From NCBI GenBank assembly GCA_037127255.1, contig JBANSL010000002.1, forward strand, positions 8,352,001 to 8,416,000: a DNA stretch of 64,000 bases, read 5' to 3'. The translations under genes were made by a program, and so were the position numbers. The stretch comes from Persicaria tinctoria. Its lineage: Eukaryota; Streptophyta; Magnoliopsida; Caryophyllales; Polygonaceae. The notes under the pieces were generated by a model. That model worked only from the letters and a program-made list of their open reading frames with translations. It had not been told where the DNA came from and searched no databases. Every line of letters begins with the position of its first letter. The first letter of the stretch is position 1. Shown here piece by piece: positions 11,253-21,683 of the stretch.

Positions 11253-11314
11253 ACTGAGTAGGGTGTTGTTAACCGCACCACAAAAAAGTTGGTGGGGCAC
11301 CCAAAAAGATTTTA

Positions 11315-11706
11315 CACTTCCGTGTTTTTAAAACGGAAGTTGTGCTATATTAATTATTTGTTTGTTTTTATTTTTTGGAAAATATAATACATAACTTCCG
11401 TGTTTAAAAAATGGAAGGTCAAATCAACTTTATACCTTCCGTTTTTAAAACACGAGAGAAGAAAACTACTTTTTGCCTTCCGTTTTTAAAAATCGAAAGG
11501 ACAAATTTACTTTTTGCCTTCCGTTTTTAAAAATCGGAAGGACAAATCTACTTTTTGCCTTCCGTTTTTAAAAATCGGAAGGACAAATCTACTTTTTGCC
11601 TTCCGTTTTTAAAAATCGGAAGGACAAATCTACTTTTTGCCTTCCGTTTTTTAAATACGGAAGTTCAAAATAACTGTTTGCCTTCCGTGTTTAGAAAACG
11701 GAAGGG
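11315..11706. repeat. left TIR palindrome array of the MULE
   Basis: About nine units of roughly 41 bp each contain a palindrome of the type CTTCCGTTTTTAAAAACGGAAG, separated by AT-rich spacers such as GACAAATCTACTTTTTGC. The three central units are almost identical, which points to recent unit amplification. It looks CRISPR-like at first glance, but the repeat is a palindrome and the spacers repeat too. Confidence 0.88.
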
Positions 11707-12745
11707 TAAGCTTTTATTTTATTTTATTTTCGGTCAAAAAGGGGTATGAATATATGACGAATATGCTCGATAACGTGTATTTTGCCCTAGTTGCACCGAA
11801 CTCCATAGATGAATGTCAAACCATACATCAAATGGTAACGAAAGAGTCAACAATAATATTCAGGTATTTATGAACTTTTATAGTAGAATTTAATGATAAT
11901 ATTGATTCAATTCATGAAATTTGATTATTTTCAACTCTATTTCAATTATTTTCAGTTTGATAGAATGAACATTGTTGGATTTGATTATTCGCCTTGTTTT
12001 GCGAATAATTATTATTGGAGGGATAGAAAATCGATGTTAGAATGGGCTCGATAGATTGCTTTTGTGAACAACTTTGTTCTCACAATTGTAAAATCTTGGA
12101 ATAGCTCGGCAACCCGATATGGCTCAGTATATCTTGGATGTGAAAAATATGGAGAAAATAGAAATCGTAAGAAGAAAATTAGAGGTATTGATGTACCAGT
12201 AATAGTCTTGCGGGATGGAAGGTCTAAAAAAATAATTGTCCATTTTTGTTGTATGGTTGGGAAGCCGAAAGAAATGTATGGTGGCTGAAAGTGGAGTATG
12301 ATATGCATAACCATAAACTGCCTCCTAGACTGCAAGGTCATCAGATGGTGGGACGATTGACGAATGAGGAGATATAACTAGTGAAAGATTTGACATTTTG
12401 AGGTGTAAAGCCAATTCCCCTTCTTGCGACATTGAAAAATACTTTCAAGGAGAATTTGAGTACGAGACAACAAATCTATAATGCAAGGGCGAGAATCAAG
12501 AAGAATGAGATGCAAAATATGACCCCAATGCAACACCTCCACGATATTCTCGCGTATCAAAAATTCACTTTCAGTGACAGGCTTCGTCCCGATGGGTCTT
12601 TGCAAGACTTAGCATTTGCTCATAAGGATTCACTAGAGTTGTGGAAGAAATTCTCATACGTCATGATTATGGACGCAACCTATAAGACCAACAGGTAAGC
12701 TTAAGTTTTAATAATGTAGACAATATTCTAATTTTATTGTTGGTA

Positions 12746-15700
12746 CACTACAAAAAAAAATTCCTTTAGCTACACCACTTAGCAACGGGAAGAATTTCCC
12801 GTGGCGAATGGTTGGTTTTTGCGACCGCTTTTGCTACGGCAAGGGGGCGCCGTTTCTAGTCACTCCAAAAAAGAACAATTAGCTACGCCGTATTGCCACG
12901 GCTTTGATATGCCGTTGCTAATATATATAAAAAAATGTAGTGTAATAGAAGATGACGCGCCTCTCATCTAAACCTAGCGAGGGTCAGTGTAAAATTTGGA
13001 AGAGCCGCCACTCATTTCTCTCAAACCTCTCTCCTCCTCGCCTTGCTGCTCAACCTTTCACTCCCATTCCCATCGCCCAAATCGAGCTTCAAGCCACCTG
13101 CTTTCTTCCTTCTTCTCCACTTCATCCCGCTCACTCTCGCTCGGGACCTTGCCTCTTCCATTCTTGGCCGAAATCCGAGATCTCCTCTCCTGGTTCCAAT
13201 TGCCCCCTCTATCATTTTCAGACCGAAGCCTAGGCAACAAAAGAGCCAGAAGCCGTCCATTGCCGCCAAGTGTGGCGCCGACTGAATCTGTCCTTGCCGG
13301 TGACAACCCGTCCGTCGGTACCCAAGGCCGATGCTTCCCAGAGGTGCTACCCGCATTCCTCATCCTTCCTCTTACCTCTGGTTGTCGGATCCGACATGGA
13401 CAAGGACCGAATCTCACACCCTCGTCAGATTTGAACGATTTATGTGGCTCAAAAGCATTACTATTACTATTTATCTAAATGAGTTTAACCAAATTTTGTT
13501 GTTGTCGTTTTTGTGAGTTTAAATTTTAGGGTTTTATCTGATTTGGTTGTGTTAGGGTTTTATTCCTCTTTTTTAATTGATTTTTTGGATGTGTGCAGAG
13601 ATGGTGGAAAGGAGAGCGGAGGTTGTAGTGAGGTTGAAAGCCCTAGAAGGAATCGCGGTGCCACTGGTCTCAATCGCCGCTCCCTGATGCTCGTTTGCTA
13701 GATTTGATTTTCTTCCTCATTATCTCCAAGTTCTGAGTTTTGTTATTCAGGTATGAGCCTATGAGGTATGTACTATGACCAATTCTTTCTAAATTTCATG
13801 CTACCTATATTTGTGCTGCATTCAAAAGAAAATGACTTTGGAGTGGAATCGTCTGTATTTCAGTGTTGATGTTTGGTTCTGCTGTGCTTTTTTGTGTAGA
13901 GGGTATGCCTATTGATACTGAGCAGAAGTTGGTTTATTTCAACATTGAAAGTACTTACTTTCATAGCTAGAAATGAGACGGTGTTTATTCAAAATAAAAT
14001 AAAAATGTTGGTTTATTCACTTTATTGACTGAAAGTACTCTCCTTCCTGCTTTATATAAAAACGAGGGGTTAATAAGTAACTTTATAAATAGAGTTTAAT
14101 CATTTTATTATGGTGGATGGGTGAAAGATAATCAAAGATAGCAATAAGAAAGAAAATTGGTTCATTTTCCTCAATAAAATCCATGGTTGAGGAACATGAA
14201 CCTACTCAAAGATTACTTATTTGGTTCTACTTGTTTGGCATTTTTATGGTAGCCTTAGCTTTATTGCCACATCCAAGTCCTTTTTGTTACAAAGAACATG
14301 GATAAATGTCAAATTAATGAACTGAAAGTAGTCTTTTTTTTAAAAAAAATTCAATTTTTTCTTTAGTTCATCAATACTAAATAAGGTAATAATCTTTCTG
14401 AGATTCATTATGTTAGTATGAGTTAGGGCTTTATTCTTTCTAAGTTAGTACATGGCCCCAAAATTAATATTTATTTGTATCCACTTTCTATTAATTGATC
14501 ATCTACTAGCTGCTCTAAATCTTTAACGATTGAAACAAATTATGTTCTCCTTTTCCGAAGTATTTTTAGATGTTCAATGATATTTATGTTTGATTTATTC
14601 TTTATCTTCTTTAAGGTATTCATCCCGACATAGCTGAATCTAAAGATGAATACCGGTCTTCACTTTTAATTTAAGTTTTTGACTCTCATTAGAGGTGAGA
14701 AGGATGGATATGTTTACCATTGGATTGTTGAATAATCATTCTTGTACTCTTGTTTAATGCCTGAGCTAAAAAACTTAACATTTTGATTCATCTATTTAGG
14801 GTGTGTTAATCATGGTATTACTAAAAGGTGTTATTCTATTTTCACTTTCAGCGAGGAGATCCTTTGAAGCATGCTTAAGAAGGGACTGACAACTCAATTT
14901 TCTGGTTCGCTCTCGAAAGTAAAGAAAACTATATATATTAGCAACAAATCATCACAAAGCATTGTCAGAGATCCTCCTTTATATGCATTTTCTGTCAAAA
15001 ACGGTTAAGCTTCTGAATTTCTCATTAAAACTGTTAGTTAATTTGATATTCAGTGAGTCTGTTAGAAACTAATCCAAGAGGCATATAATATAGACTTGAA
15101 TTTTCACGCCTTACACAAAAATAAGTTTGTTTTAATGCTAATCTTGAATGATTTCAGCCCTGTAAAGTTTTCGGTGGATTTTATTTGGGTTGGTTAATCA
15201 ATAGACTCAAGGAGAAGCAGATGTCTTTTGAAATGGGAAAGGTATTCACCAGCTGTTTCTTGCTGCTTATTATCATCTTCACAGTCCATTGTAGTTTATT
15301 TTCTCAACTCTTGCTCTCACACCCTATATATCAGGTGTGTACAATGCAATCTACAAGCTATGTTGTTACTTATTACTTTATTAGTGATGGATGGAAAATG
15401 GTAGACGCTCAGATGGAAGCCGGGATGGTCATTATACGATCCTATGCCAAAAATTCACCTCCCACCTCAATCCAAGGTTCAAAGGTAATGTTGTGATTGC
15501 ACTTTAACTTATTTTCTTGATTTTATAATGTCCTACAAATTTTTTGTTTTAGATATAGGTTTTTATAGGTCTACACTAATTTCTTCCTCAATATCACGAT
15601 TGATAATTTTATTGGAAAATAGAATAGGGGGAAATAAATTACATAAGTAGAAAGCCCATAATGGTAGTGGCAAGCAGTAGCAGCTAGTAAAAATGCCAAA

Positions 15701-16978
15701 ATTATACTATATTTCATGAATTTAGTCTCAAAATTTACAGTGAGGTTGAAAGTAGGTTAACTATTTAAAATAACAATATTTTAACTATGTAACAATATGT
15801 ATTTTTAGAAATATTTTAACTTTATGAAGTTGAACTTTCAAAAACCAAAAAGTGTAAGCTAGCTTCACCCATTATATCTTCACTATCTATGGTACTGTAT
15901 AAGAAATCGCTTTCGATTATTAACCCTTTTTTTAACTTCCTTGCAACTGAAATGTACGAGTGTATACATTCTACTAATTAAGAATGAGATATATATATGT
16001 CCAACCACCAGCATTAATTAATTATTTAGTTCTTGGTTTTCTATTATAGCCTACGTCAAGTGCTCATCGCAAGGAGTCAATTGGAGATGGATTATTTTTA
16101 CTATCGGATGAGGAAGTTGACAAAAATCGACGAAGAAGGATCACATGGACATCTGAAAATGCTAAGAGCTTAAGCTTGGCACGTAAATACATGTTCTTGG
16201 TAATTAATTATTTAGTTCTTGGTTTTCTATTATAGCCTACGTCAAGTGCTCATCGCAAGGAGTCAATTGGAGATGGATTATTTTTACTATCGGATGAGGA
16301 AGTTGACAAAAATCAACGAAGAAGAATCACATGGACATCTGAAAATGCTAAGAGCTTAAGCTTGGCACGTAAATACATGTTCTTGGTAATCTGAAACATC
16401 ACAAGTATGTTACATATATATGTTCATTGTTCTCAATGAAGTGAGGATTATTCGATCTTATGCTGTATCCAAGTTGATGTTGATGAGTTGAATGTATTTT
16501 GGATTTGCACTTTTGTATATTGTAATGTAATGATATATTATTCAACTTGGTATTCAATGAATGCATTGTGGATTTGCACTTTTGATACACTAATCTACAA
16601 AATGAAAACACAGGTGCTGTATGGACAAATTTCAGAAATGGCAATGGCAAAAATGCCGTCACAAAAGAATATTTGGTTGATTCAAAAGGGCGGGATTAAT
16701 TTGCTACGGCAATTGCCGTCACAAAAAAAGGAGGGAAATCTAATTTTTGGTGGGAAATGGTGAATTATTTTGCGACGGCACATGGGGTCGCAAAATATTG
16801 CAGCAAATTTGGAGCTACATGTGTCGTCGCATAGCCGTCGCCAACCACTTTTTGCTACCCTAGAGCTAGCTACCCCTGTTTTGCCGTCGCATAGCCGTCA
16901 CCAATGCTTATTTGCGACGACAATCTGACCTTTTGCGACGGTTTTTAGCCGTTTCTAATTCAATTTTTTTTTGTAGTG
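12746..16978. mobile_element. CACTA (En/Spm) element, non-autonomous
   Basis: The ends are CACTACAAAAAAA at 12746 and TTTTTTTGTAGTG at 16978, flanked by the 3-bp duplication GTA (12743-12745 and 16979-16981). Sub-terminal regions carry many GCCGTCGC / GCGACGG / GCAACGG motifs in both directions, the usual transposase-binding clusters of CACTA elements. I see no TnpA/TnpD-like transposase. Short reading frames inside (12996-13478, 15185-15496, 16030-16380) look like pieces of exons separated by T-rich introns and may be captured, but I cannot name them. Confidence 0.9.
16015..16386 (+). repeat. 186-bp direct duplication of an exon-like segment
   Basis: Two copies (16015-16200 and 16201-16386) differ at only a few bases. 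Each has an acceptor-like TTCTATTATAG, then an open segment reading PTSSAHRKESIGDGLFLLSD and EEVDKNRRRRITWTSENAKS, then a donor-like TTGGTAATT. The unit is 62 codons' worth of sequence, so the duplication keeps frame. I do not recognise the peptide. Confidence 0.8.
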
Positions 16979-17240
16979 GTAATTGAATCATATAATTTAG
17001 TAAATGACTATGATCTAGGTACGATTCGTCGTTGTTTGAGATAGTTGGGCTAACAAGCACTGAGATGACGTTTAATGTGGGATTTGCATTTTTGGGTGAT
17101 GAAACTGAAATGATATGGTTCAATAGTTTGTTATGTCGATGAAATGAAATGATATAAATATGGTTTAGTATTGTTGATCGTTGAGTTTAATGATATAAAT
17201 ATGGTTCAAAAGTTTTGAATGCTGGTTCGCAAAAAGCCAA

Positions 17241-18178
17241 TCTATCTATATAATATATTAAAACAGAGGCATTTTTGCCACGTGTCACATCCTTAGAACA
17301 AGATATTTATAGAAGTTGAATTATTACAGAATCAATTTATTTTAGTCAGCTAATTAATATATCCTTTAATATATCCATGTATCATCTTAATTATGTCAAC
17401 TTATTCTTATTCTTATTCTTATTTATATACTTTATATAATAATATTGTCTTTTTATATATAATTTTATTATAATTTATCTATATATTTGTATATCTATAT
17501 AATATGTTAAACTACTTCTTATGTTTTGAACAATGGGATTAATTCAAAACTATTTTCCAATAAAGTTACATCATATAATAATGAATAAATATTTAAGAGA
17601 ATAATTTTATTTCTTTATTTATATAATTAACATATTATATATTTTTTAATCAATAGGTTTAATTCAAAATATTAAATTAGTATATATTAACACATACTAC
17701 ATATTCTAATCAATAGGTTCAATTCAAAACATTTGAACCAATAAATTTTTAATCAATCAAAATATAATAGAGTTTTTTTTATTTACGTAACATATTTTAT
17801 ATTATCTAATCAATTGGTTTAATTCAAAATATTAAATTAAAATATTTTTATATTTTCCAATCAATTGATTTAATTCACAACATTAAGTTAAACTATAATC
17901 TACATCTAAATATTAAATAAAAAACTTTTGATGTTTTGATCTCATAAATTGTTAATAATTGAAAATTTATACATTTTTAATCATCTATCTGTATTTAATT
18001 ATTAATGAAATGAGAATATTTTTACTAATGTGTAATAACTCATAACCTCTTTCATTTTATGGTTTTTATACTAATGTGTCATAACCTTTGTTAATCATTT
18101 ATTTAATTATATAATAATAAAAAAGTTTATTAAGAACTTTTTTAACAAAACCGCGTCATTGCGCGGGTATTGTACTAG
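17241..18178 (+). mobile_element. Helitron, non-autonomous, 938 bp
   Basis: The 5' end is A|TCTATCTATATAATATATT with CCACGTGTC about 40 bases in. The 3' end has the hairpin CCGCGTCATTGCGCGG (18151-18166) followed by CTAG (18175-18178) and T. It has no target duplication and no coding capacity. Its termini resemble those of the Helitron at 2993-10435, so they may be one family. It is inserted in the 3' part of the MULE. Confidence 0.85.
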
Positions 18179-18788
18179 TAAACCTTTCTTTTGCATTCAA
18201 CGATAAGTTTTGAATTTCACTTAAAATTAAAGTTTTGATTTGTTTTATTTATATTTATTTTTCTTCCTCTGTACCATGACTTTTAAGTTAGTGAGCAAAA
18301 CTGAATCCCCAGTATTTTATACGTCCTCTAATTTTTTTTTATGTTCTTTTTAGGTTAATTGTTTGAGAATATATCGGTTTATCTCTCATATACTTTTATA
18401 CAAGTTTAACATAATTTTGGTTGAGTTTGTTTGGATCAATGTATATGTTATTGTAAAGTATCACAAATCATTATCAAAATGTAACTAGTTGAATTTTATG
18501 GATTTTATTATATTTTAGTTATTATTTATTTTATATTATTATTTGATTTTTTTTATTAATTATATTATCAAATTTTCATAAAAAAATCAAATATTTATAA
18601 AACATTATATTAAAGGATATCAAAACGTAACTTATACAAAAAATTTGGTAATTTACTCTTTATTGGATAAATAAGTGAAAAAAAAATTAAACAATATGTA
18701 AAGAAGAGTACTTACTCTTATATGATATACTAAAATATAATTTATCAACAAAACGTGCAAGGATGGGTAACCATTACAATTTTTTTAT

Positions 18789-18933
18789 TTTTTATTTTTT
18801 TTTGATAAGGAAATAATTCGAGGCCGGACAGGGCCGGACCTGGAGAAGCCGATAAAGTCGGTAGACGGCAAGCCGTCTAAACATACAATAACGAAATAGA
18901 AAAATAACATAAAATACAAAAAAAATCAAAAAA
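18789..18933 (-). mobile_element. 3' end of a LINE or LINE-tailed SINE
   Basis: A T-rich tail (minus-strand poly-A), the motif GATAAGG and ATTCGAGG (minus strand CGAATT...CCTTATC), and a near-perfect flanking ATTACAATTT duplication (from 18773 and 18934) mark a short retroposed 3' fragment. Its end resembles the 3' ends at 27000-27040, 32520-32555 and 9830-9855. Confidence 0.55.
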
Positions 18934-19009
18934 ATTACAATTTATTTATTAAAGTTATGTGTGTTTCTATTTTTTTTTTTAAATAAGTTAAAATCAAACT
19001 CGTTTGTCT

Positions 19010-19366
19010 TTTCAAAATACTTTTTAAATTGTACTCCCGTATTTAGAAAACGCAAGTTATAAAATAGTTGTACTCCCGTGTTTGAAAAATGAGAGGTGTA
19101 ATTAATTAAAATTGTACTTCCGTTTTTTAAATACGAGAGTACAACTCAGTTTTATAACTCCCGTTTTTTTAAAACGGAAGGCAAAACTAAAAGTTGTACT
19201 CTCGTGTTTCAAACACGGAAGTACAACTTATATTTTGAACTCCCGTGTTTTAAAAACGGAAGGTATAAATTAACTTTCCATTTACCCTTTCGTTTTCAGG
19301 GTACGGAAGTAGAAAGCCTTTTTGAGTGCCTACCCCAAATCTTTTGTGGTGGAATTAGAGGACGCG
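19010..19366. repeat. right TIR palindrome array of the MULE
   Basis: Seven palindromic units of the type ACTCCCGTGTTTTAAAAACGGAAG, with AT-rich spacers, lead into the terminal sequence GAGTGCCTACCCC...TGTGGTGG. It is the inverted partner of 11315-11706, but the units have diverged independently: CTCCCG dominates here and CTTCCG on the left. Confidence 0.8.
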
Positions 19367-19375
19367 ATTGAGTAT

Positions 19376-19944
19376 ATATTATTAGTGTCAAACGATAGCA
19401 ACATGTCACTGGTGATAAAAACACTATTCAATCTCTTGTTAAAAAGTCGTCACACGCCAATAGGTGTGCTTAGACTTCAGTGTCCTTGCCACTCTTAGTT
19501 TCCCCCCCTTTTAAGTTCAAAATTCTCAAACTTTTAACCTAAAGCCAACCAAAAGCCACCTTGTTGAAATCCATCAATTCCACATAGTCAAACAATAACA
19601 AAAGCCAAAAGCACTTTAGGTGCATCAGAGAGTCAGAGATCATAGCAATAGCATTATCAGAAACACCCAAGGGCTTAATTAGCTACTACGTACGATCGAA
19701 TCGATCATCAACAACAACAACAAGGTACAATTGCAAACACCTTCTCCTTCTTCTTTCCCCATGGAACCACCAATTTGAATTCAGAAAAATAAATGGTAAA
19801 AAGAAGAATGAAAAGCTACCTAGCAAAGGCCCCACATAGAGGAGAATTTAATTAATCAAACACAGCTAATTAATTCAATTTAAACATACCCAAGGGCCTC
19901 CTTTGAAATTAAAATATATTGAGCTGGTAACTTATATACACCCT
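19376..19944. other. WOX4 3' flank
   Basis: I see no separate gene. The stretch lies between the MULE duplication and the WOX4 stop codon and is expected to hold the WOX4 3' UTR and terminator on the minus strand. Confidence 0.4.
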
Positions 19945-21200
19945 TCATCTGGCTTCCGGGTGCAATGGGAAGAGCTCAAGAGTTATCTTCTTTACTCCAT
20001 CCTTTTCCTCTAAGTGATCAGCCAACTTATCAAGACGAGTTCGAGTGCTTTCTTCGATGAAGCTCTCGAATGTCCAACTTCTATACTTCCTCTTGCTCGG
20101 AGTCATTTGCTCCTCTCTCCTTGTTTCTTCCTGCATTATCCATATTAACATCTAGCACATTTAATATTAACTTGCCCTGATACTGTATTAAAGTTCGACA
20201 ACACTCTCAATTAGCTCACCGCTCTTAATTTATTTATAAGTCGGTGAGCTACTATTTCTATTATCAATTGGTATTATGATGAAATCTCTCGATCTTGACT
20301 TATAGGTCAGCGACTAGTGCACATTCGCCTGTGCATACAGTCCTTTGAGGCTTCGATTATGAGTCTCGACAGATTTTAGTATGATATCGATCAGAACCAT
20401 AAAGTTAAACGACCCAATTCTCGATCATGGAATAGCTAAAATGGGAATGAGAATAGAGCTGTATGGAATTCCAGTGTACCTTAGGGGAATCAAAACTCAA
20501 TGTGACGGGGGTGTTGGTATTAGCGGAGAGAAACGGCGTCGTTTTAGGCGAGTGGGAAGTGAGGCCAAGGACACTGTGACTGTGACTGTGACGCTTCTGC
20601 TTTTGCCTCTCCCTGGCCTTGTGGTTTTGGAACCAGTAAAACACGTTCTTCCCCTCTATCTTCCCGTACTTGCTAAGCTGCGCCGTGATCTGCTCTATCT
20701 GCTGTGCGTTCGGCGTCCGCATCCCCCTGCAGTACATCGCCTCCAGGATCCCTATCTGCTCCTGCGTCGGGTTCCACCGCGTCCCTCCCGGATGTGTCTC
20801 CACCTGCTATATATATATATATATAAATACAGGTTAAATTGGAAAAGATTCCCTACAAAAAATAAGCGACCCTATAAATCTAATTTAAAATTTTGCTAAT
20901 GCATTTTAATTTATGATCGACCTGAAGTGAGTCTTTTTTGAAATCGGGAGGGGGTGGGGGGGCGAGCTTCCGAGGGCCGGAGTCAGGCCGGATGAAGCTC
21001 TTGAGGTCGAAGGCGGCGGTTGTGGTGGGGGAGGAGGAGAATGATGAAACGACGTCGACGTGTCCGGGGAGCTTGGGAGCGAGAGGGCGGAGGCGCTTGC
21101 AGCTGAGAGAGAGGGAGGTGGTTTCATGGTGATCGGAGGGGTTGTGATGGGGGTGATGATCCCAAAATGCACGTGTAAACTGCTGCTGGTGCACCTTCAT
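19945..21200 (-). CDS. WOX4: WUSCHEL-related homeobox protein, WOX4-like (3 exons, 262 aa)
   Basis: This is a nuclear transcription factor; WOX4 in other plants maintains vascular cambium stem cells downstream of TDIF/PXY signalling. Exons are 20922-21200, 20480-20803 and 19945-20130 (93, 108 and 61 codons), all joined in phase 0 at GT-AG sites. The N-terminus [14 protein letters not shown] and the block [18 protein letters not shown] are typical of WOX4. The homeodomain (about residues 98-165) contains [20 protein letters not shown] and [20 protein letters not shown]. The protein ends [13 protein letters not shown], the canonical WUS box (TLELFPLHP). Length matches the family (about 250). 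The start is the ATG at 21200. One odd site is [11 protein letters not shown], where relatives usually have LEMLYxGGMRT. The gene sits between a MULE (0.58 kb downstream) and a LINE (0.48 kb upstream). Confidence 0.93.
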
Positions 21201-21251
21201 GGTATATATGGTTTGATTTAATTTTAAGTGTGAGGGTGATCGATATATGCA

Positions 21252-21264
21252 CATATATATATAT
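21252..21264 (-). promoter_or_regulatory. possible TATA element of WOX4
   Basis: An alternating TA run lies 52-64 bases before the WOX4 ATG, with a second TA-rich run at about 21292-21302. Either could serve as a TATA box on the minus strand. With so many TA runs in this window the call is weak. Confidence 0.25.
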
Positions 21265-21683
21265 GTGGAGGAGGAAAATGTAAGTGGTGGTGTGTATATA
21301 TAACGTAAAGGGAATGAATGAAAAATGCATGCTTGGGATGATGTATTGAAAAAGGAGATGAGATAAAAGTTAGGGGGGTGAAATGAAAAGAAAGAAAGGA
21401 AGTGGGAAATGATCAGGTGGTGTTTGGAAGAACCAAGACCAAATGATGAGGTGAGGTTGACTTATCATTCCATCCTCCCCACAATGAAATTCCCAATTGC
21501 ATATCTAGGTAGCTAGCTTCATTGATTTGTATAAGACACGAATCTTCTAATGTATCTTATAGATGTTTGGTTTCGTTTACGTTCTCAACTTATAGTTTTA
21601 GGCTTGGTTAGATTAATTCGTCCTGTTGTAGAGTGTGCGCTACCTGTTTCTTCGCGTCTTTTTCTGGTTTTGTGTTGTATGTT

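Larger units (their letters stand above)
12034..17138 (+). pseudogene. MULE transposase (FAR1-related), degenerate, intron holds a CACTA element
   Basis: The translation follows plant MULE transposases. It begins MLEWAR then a stop (12052), IAFVNNFVLTIVKSWNS, a GCEKYGENRNRKKK block of FAR1 DNA-binding type, WWLKVEYDMHNHKLPPRL, GRLTNEE, and IYNARARIK. It then reaches MIMDATYKTNR, the region of the first catalytic Asp. The exon ends at 12694 inside an Arg codon (AG|G). The next exon starts at 17019 and restores the same Arg, then reads YDSSLFEIVGLTSTEMTF and NVGFAFLGDE, the expected continuation. Without the CACTA insertion this intron would be about 90 bp. Stops near 12052, 12288 and 12375 plus frameshifts make it non-functional, and the catalytic C-terminal half is missing. 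Confidence 0.82.
11262..19366 (+). mobile_element. Mutator-like element (MULE), host of nested insertions
   Basis: The terminal inverted repeats match after small indels: the left end has CCGCACCACAAAAAAG and GGTGGGGCACCCAAAAAG, and the right end has their complement (GAGTGCCTACCCC, CTTTTGTGGTGG). Flanks give a decayed 9-bp duplication, ACTGAGTAG (11253-11261) and ATTGAGTAT (19367-19375). A broken FAR1/MULE transposase lies inside. Removing the CACTA element (12746-16978), the Helitron (17241-18178) and the LINE tail (about 18789-18933) leaves about 2.8 kb. The TIRs are unusual, being arrays of short palindromes. Confidence 0.8.

Noticed and set aside
11315..11706. CRISPR-like array of repeats and spacers
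   Set aside because: Repeats are palindromes inside a MULE terminal inverted repeat, spacers repeat among themselves, and the genome is a plant; no cas genes.
12952..13478. Several overlapping frames in the CACTA left part
   Set aside because: Frames exist on both strands in a GC-rich patch with no known motif; possibly captured sequence but no gene call is justified.
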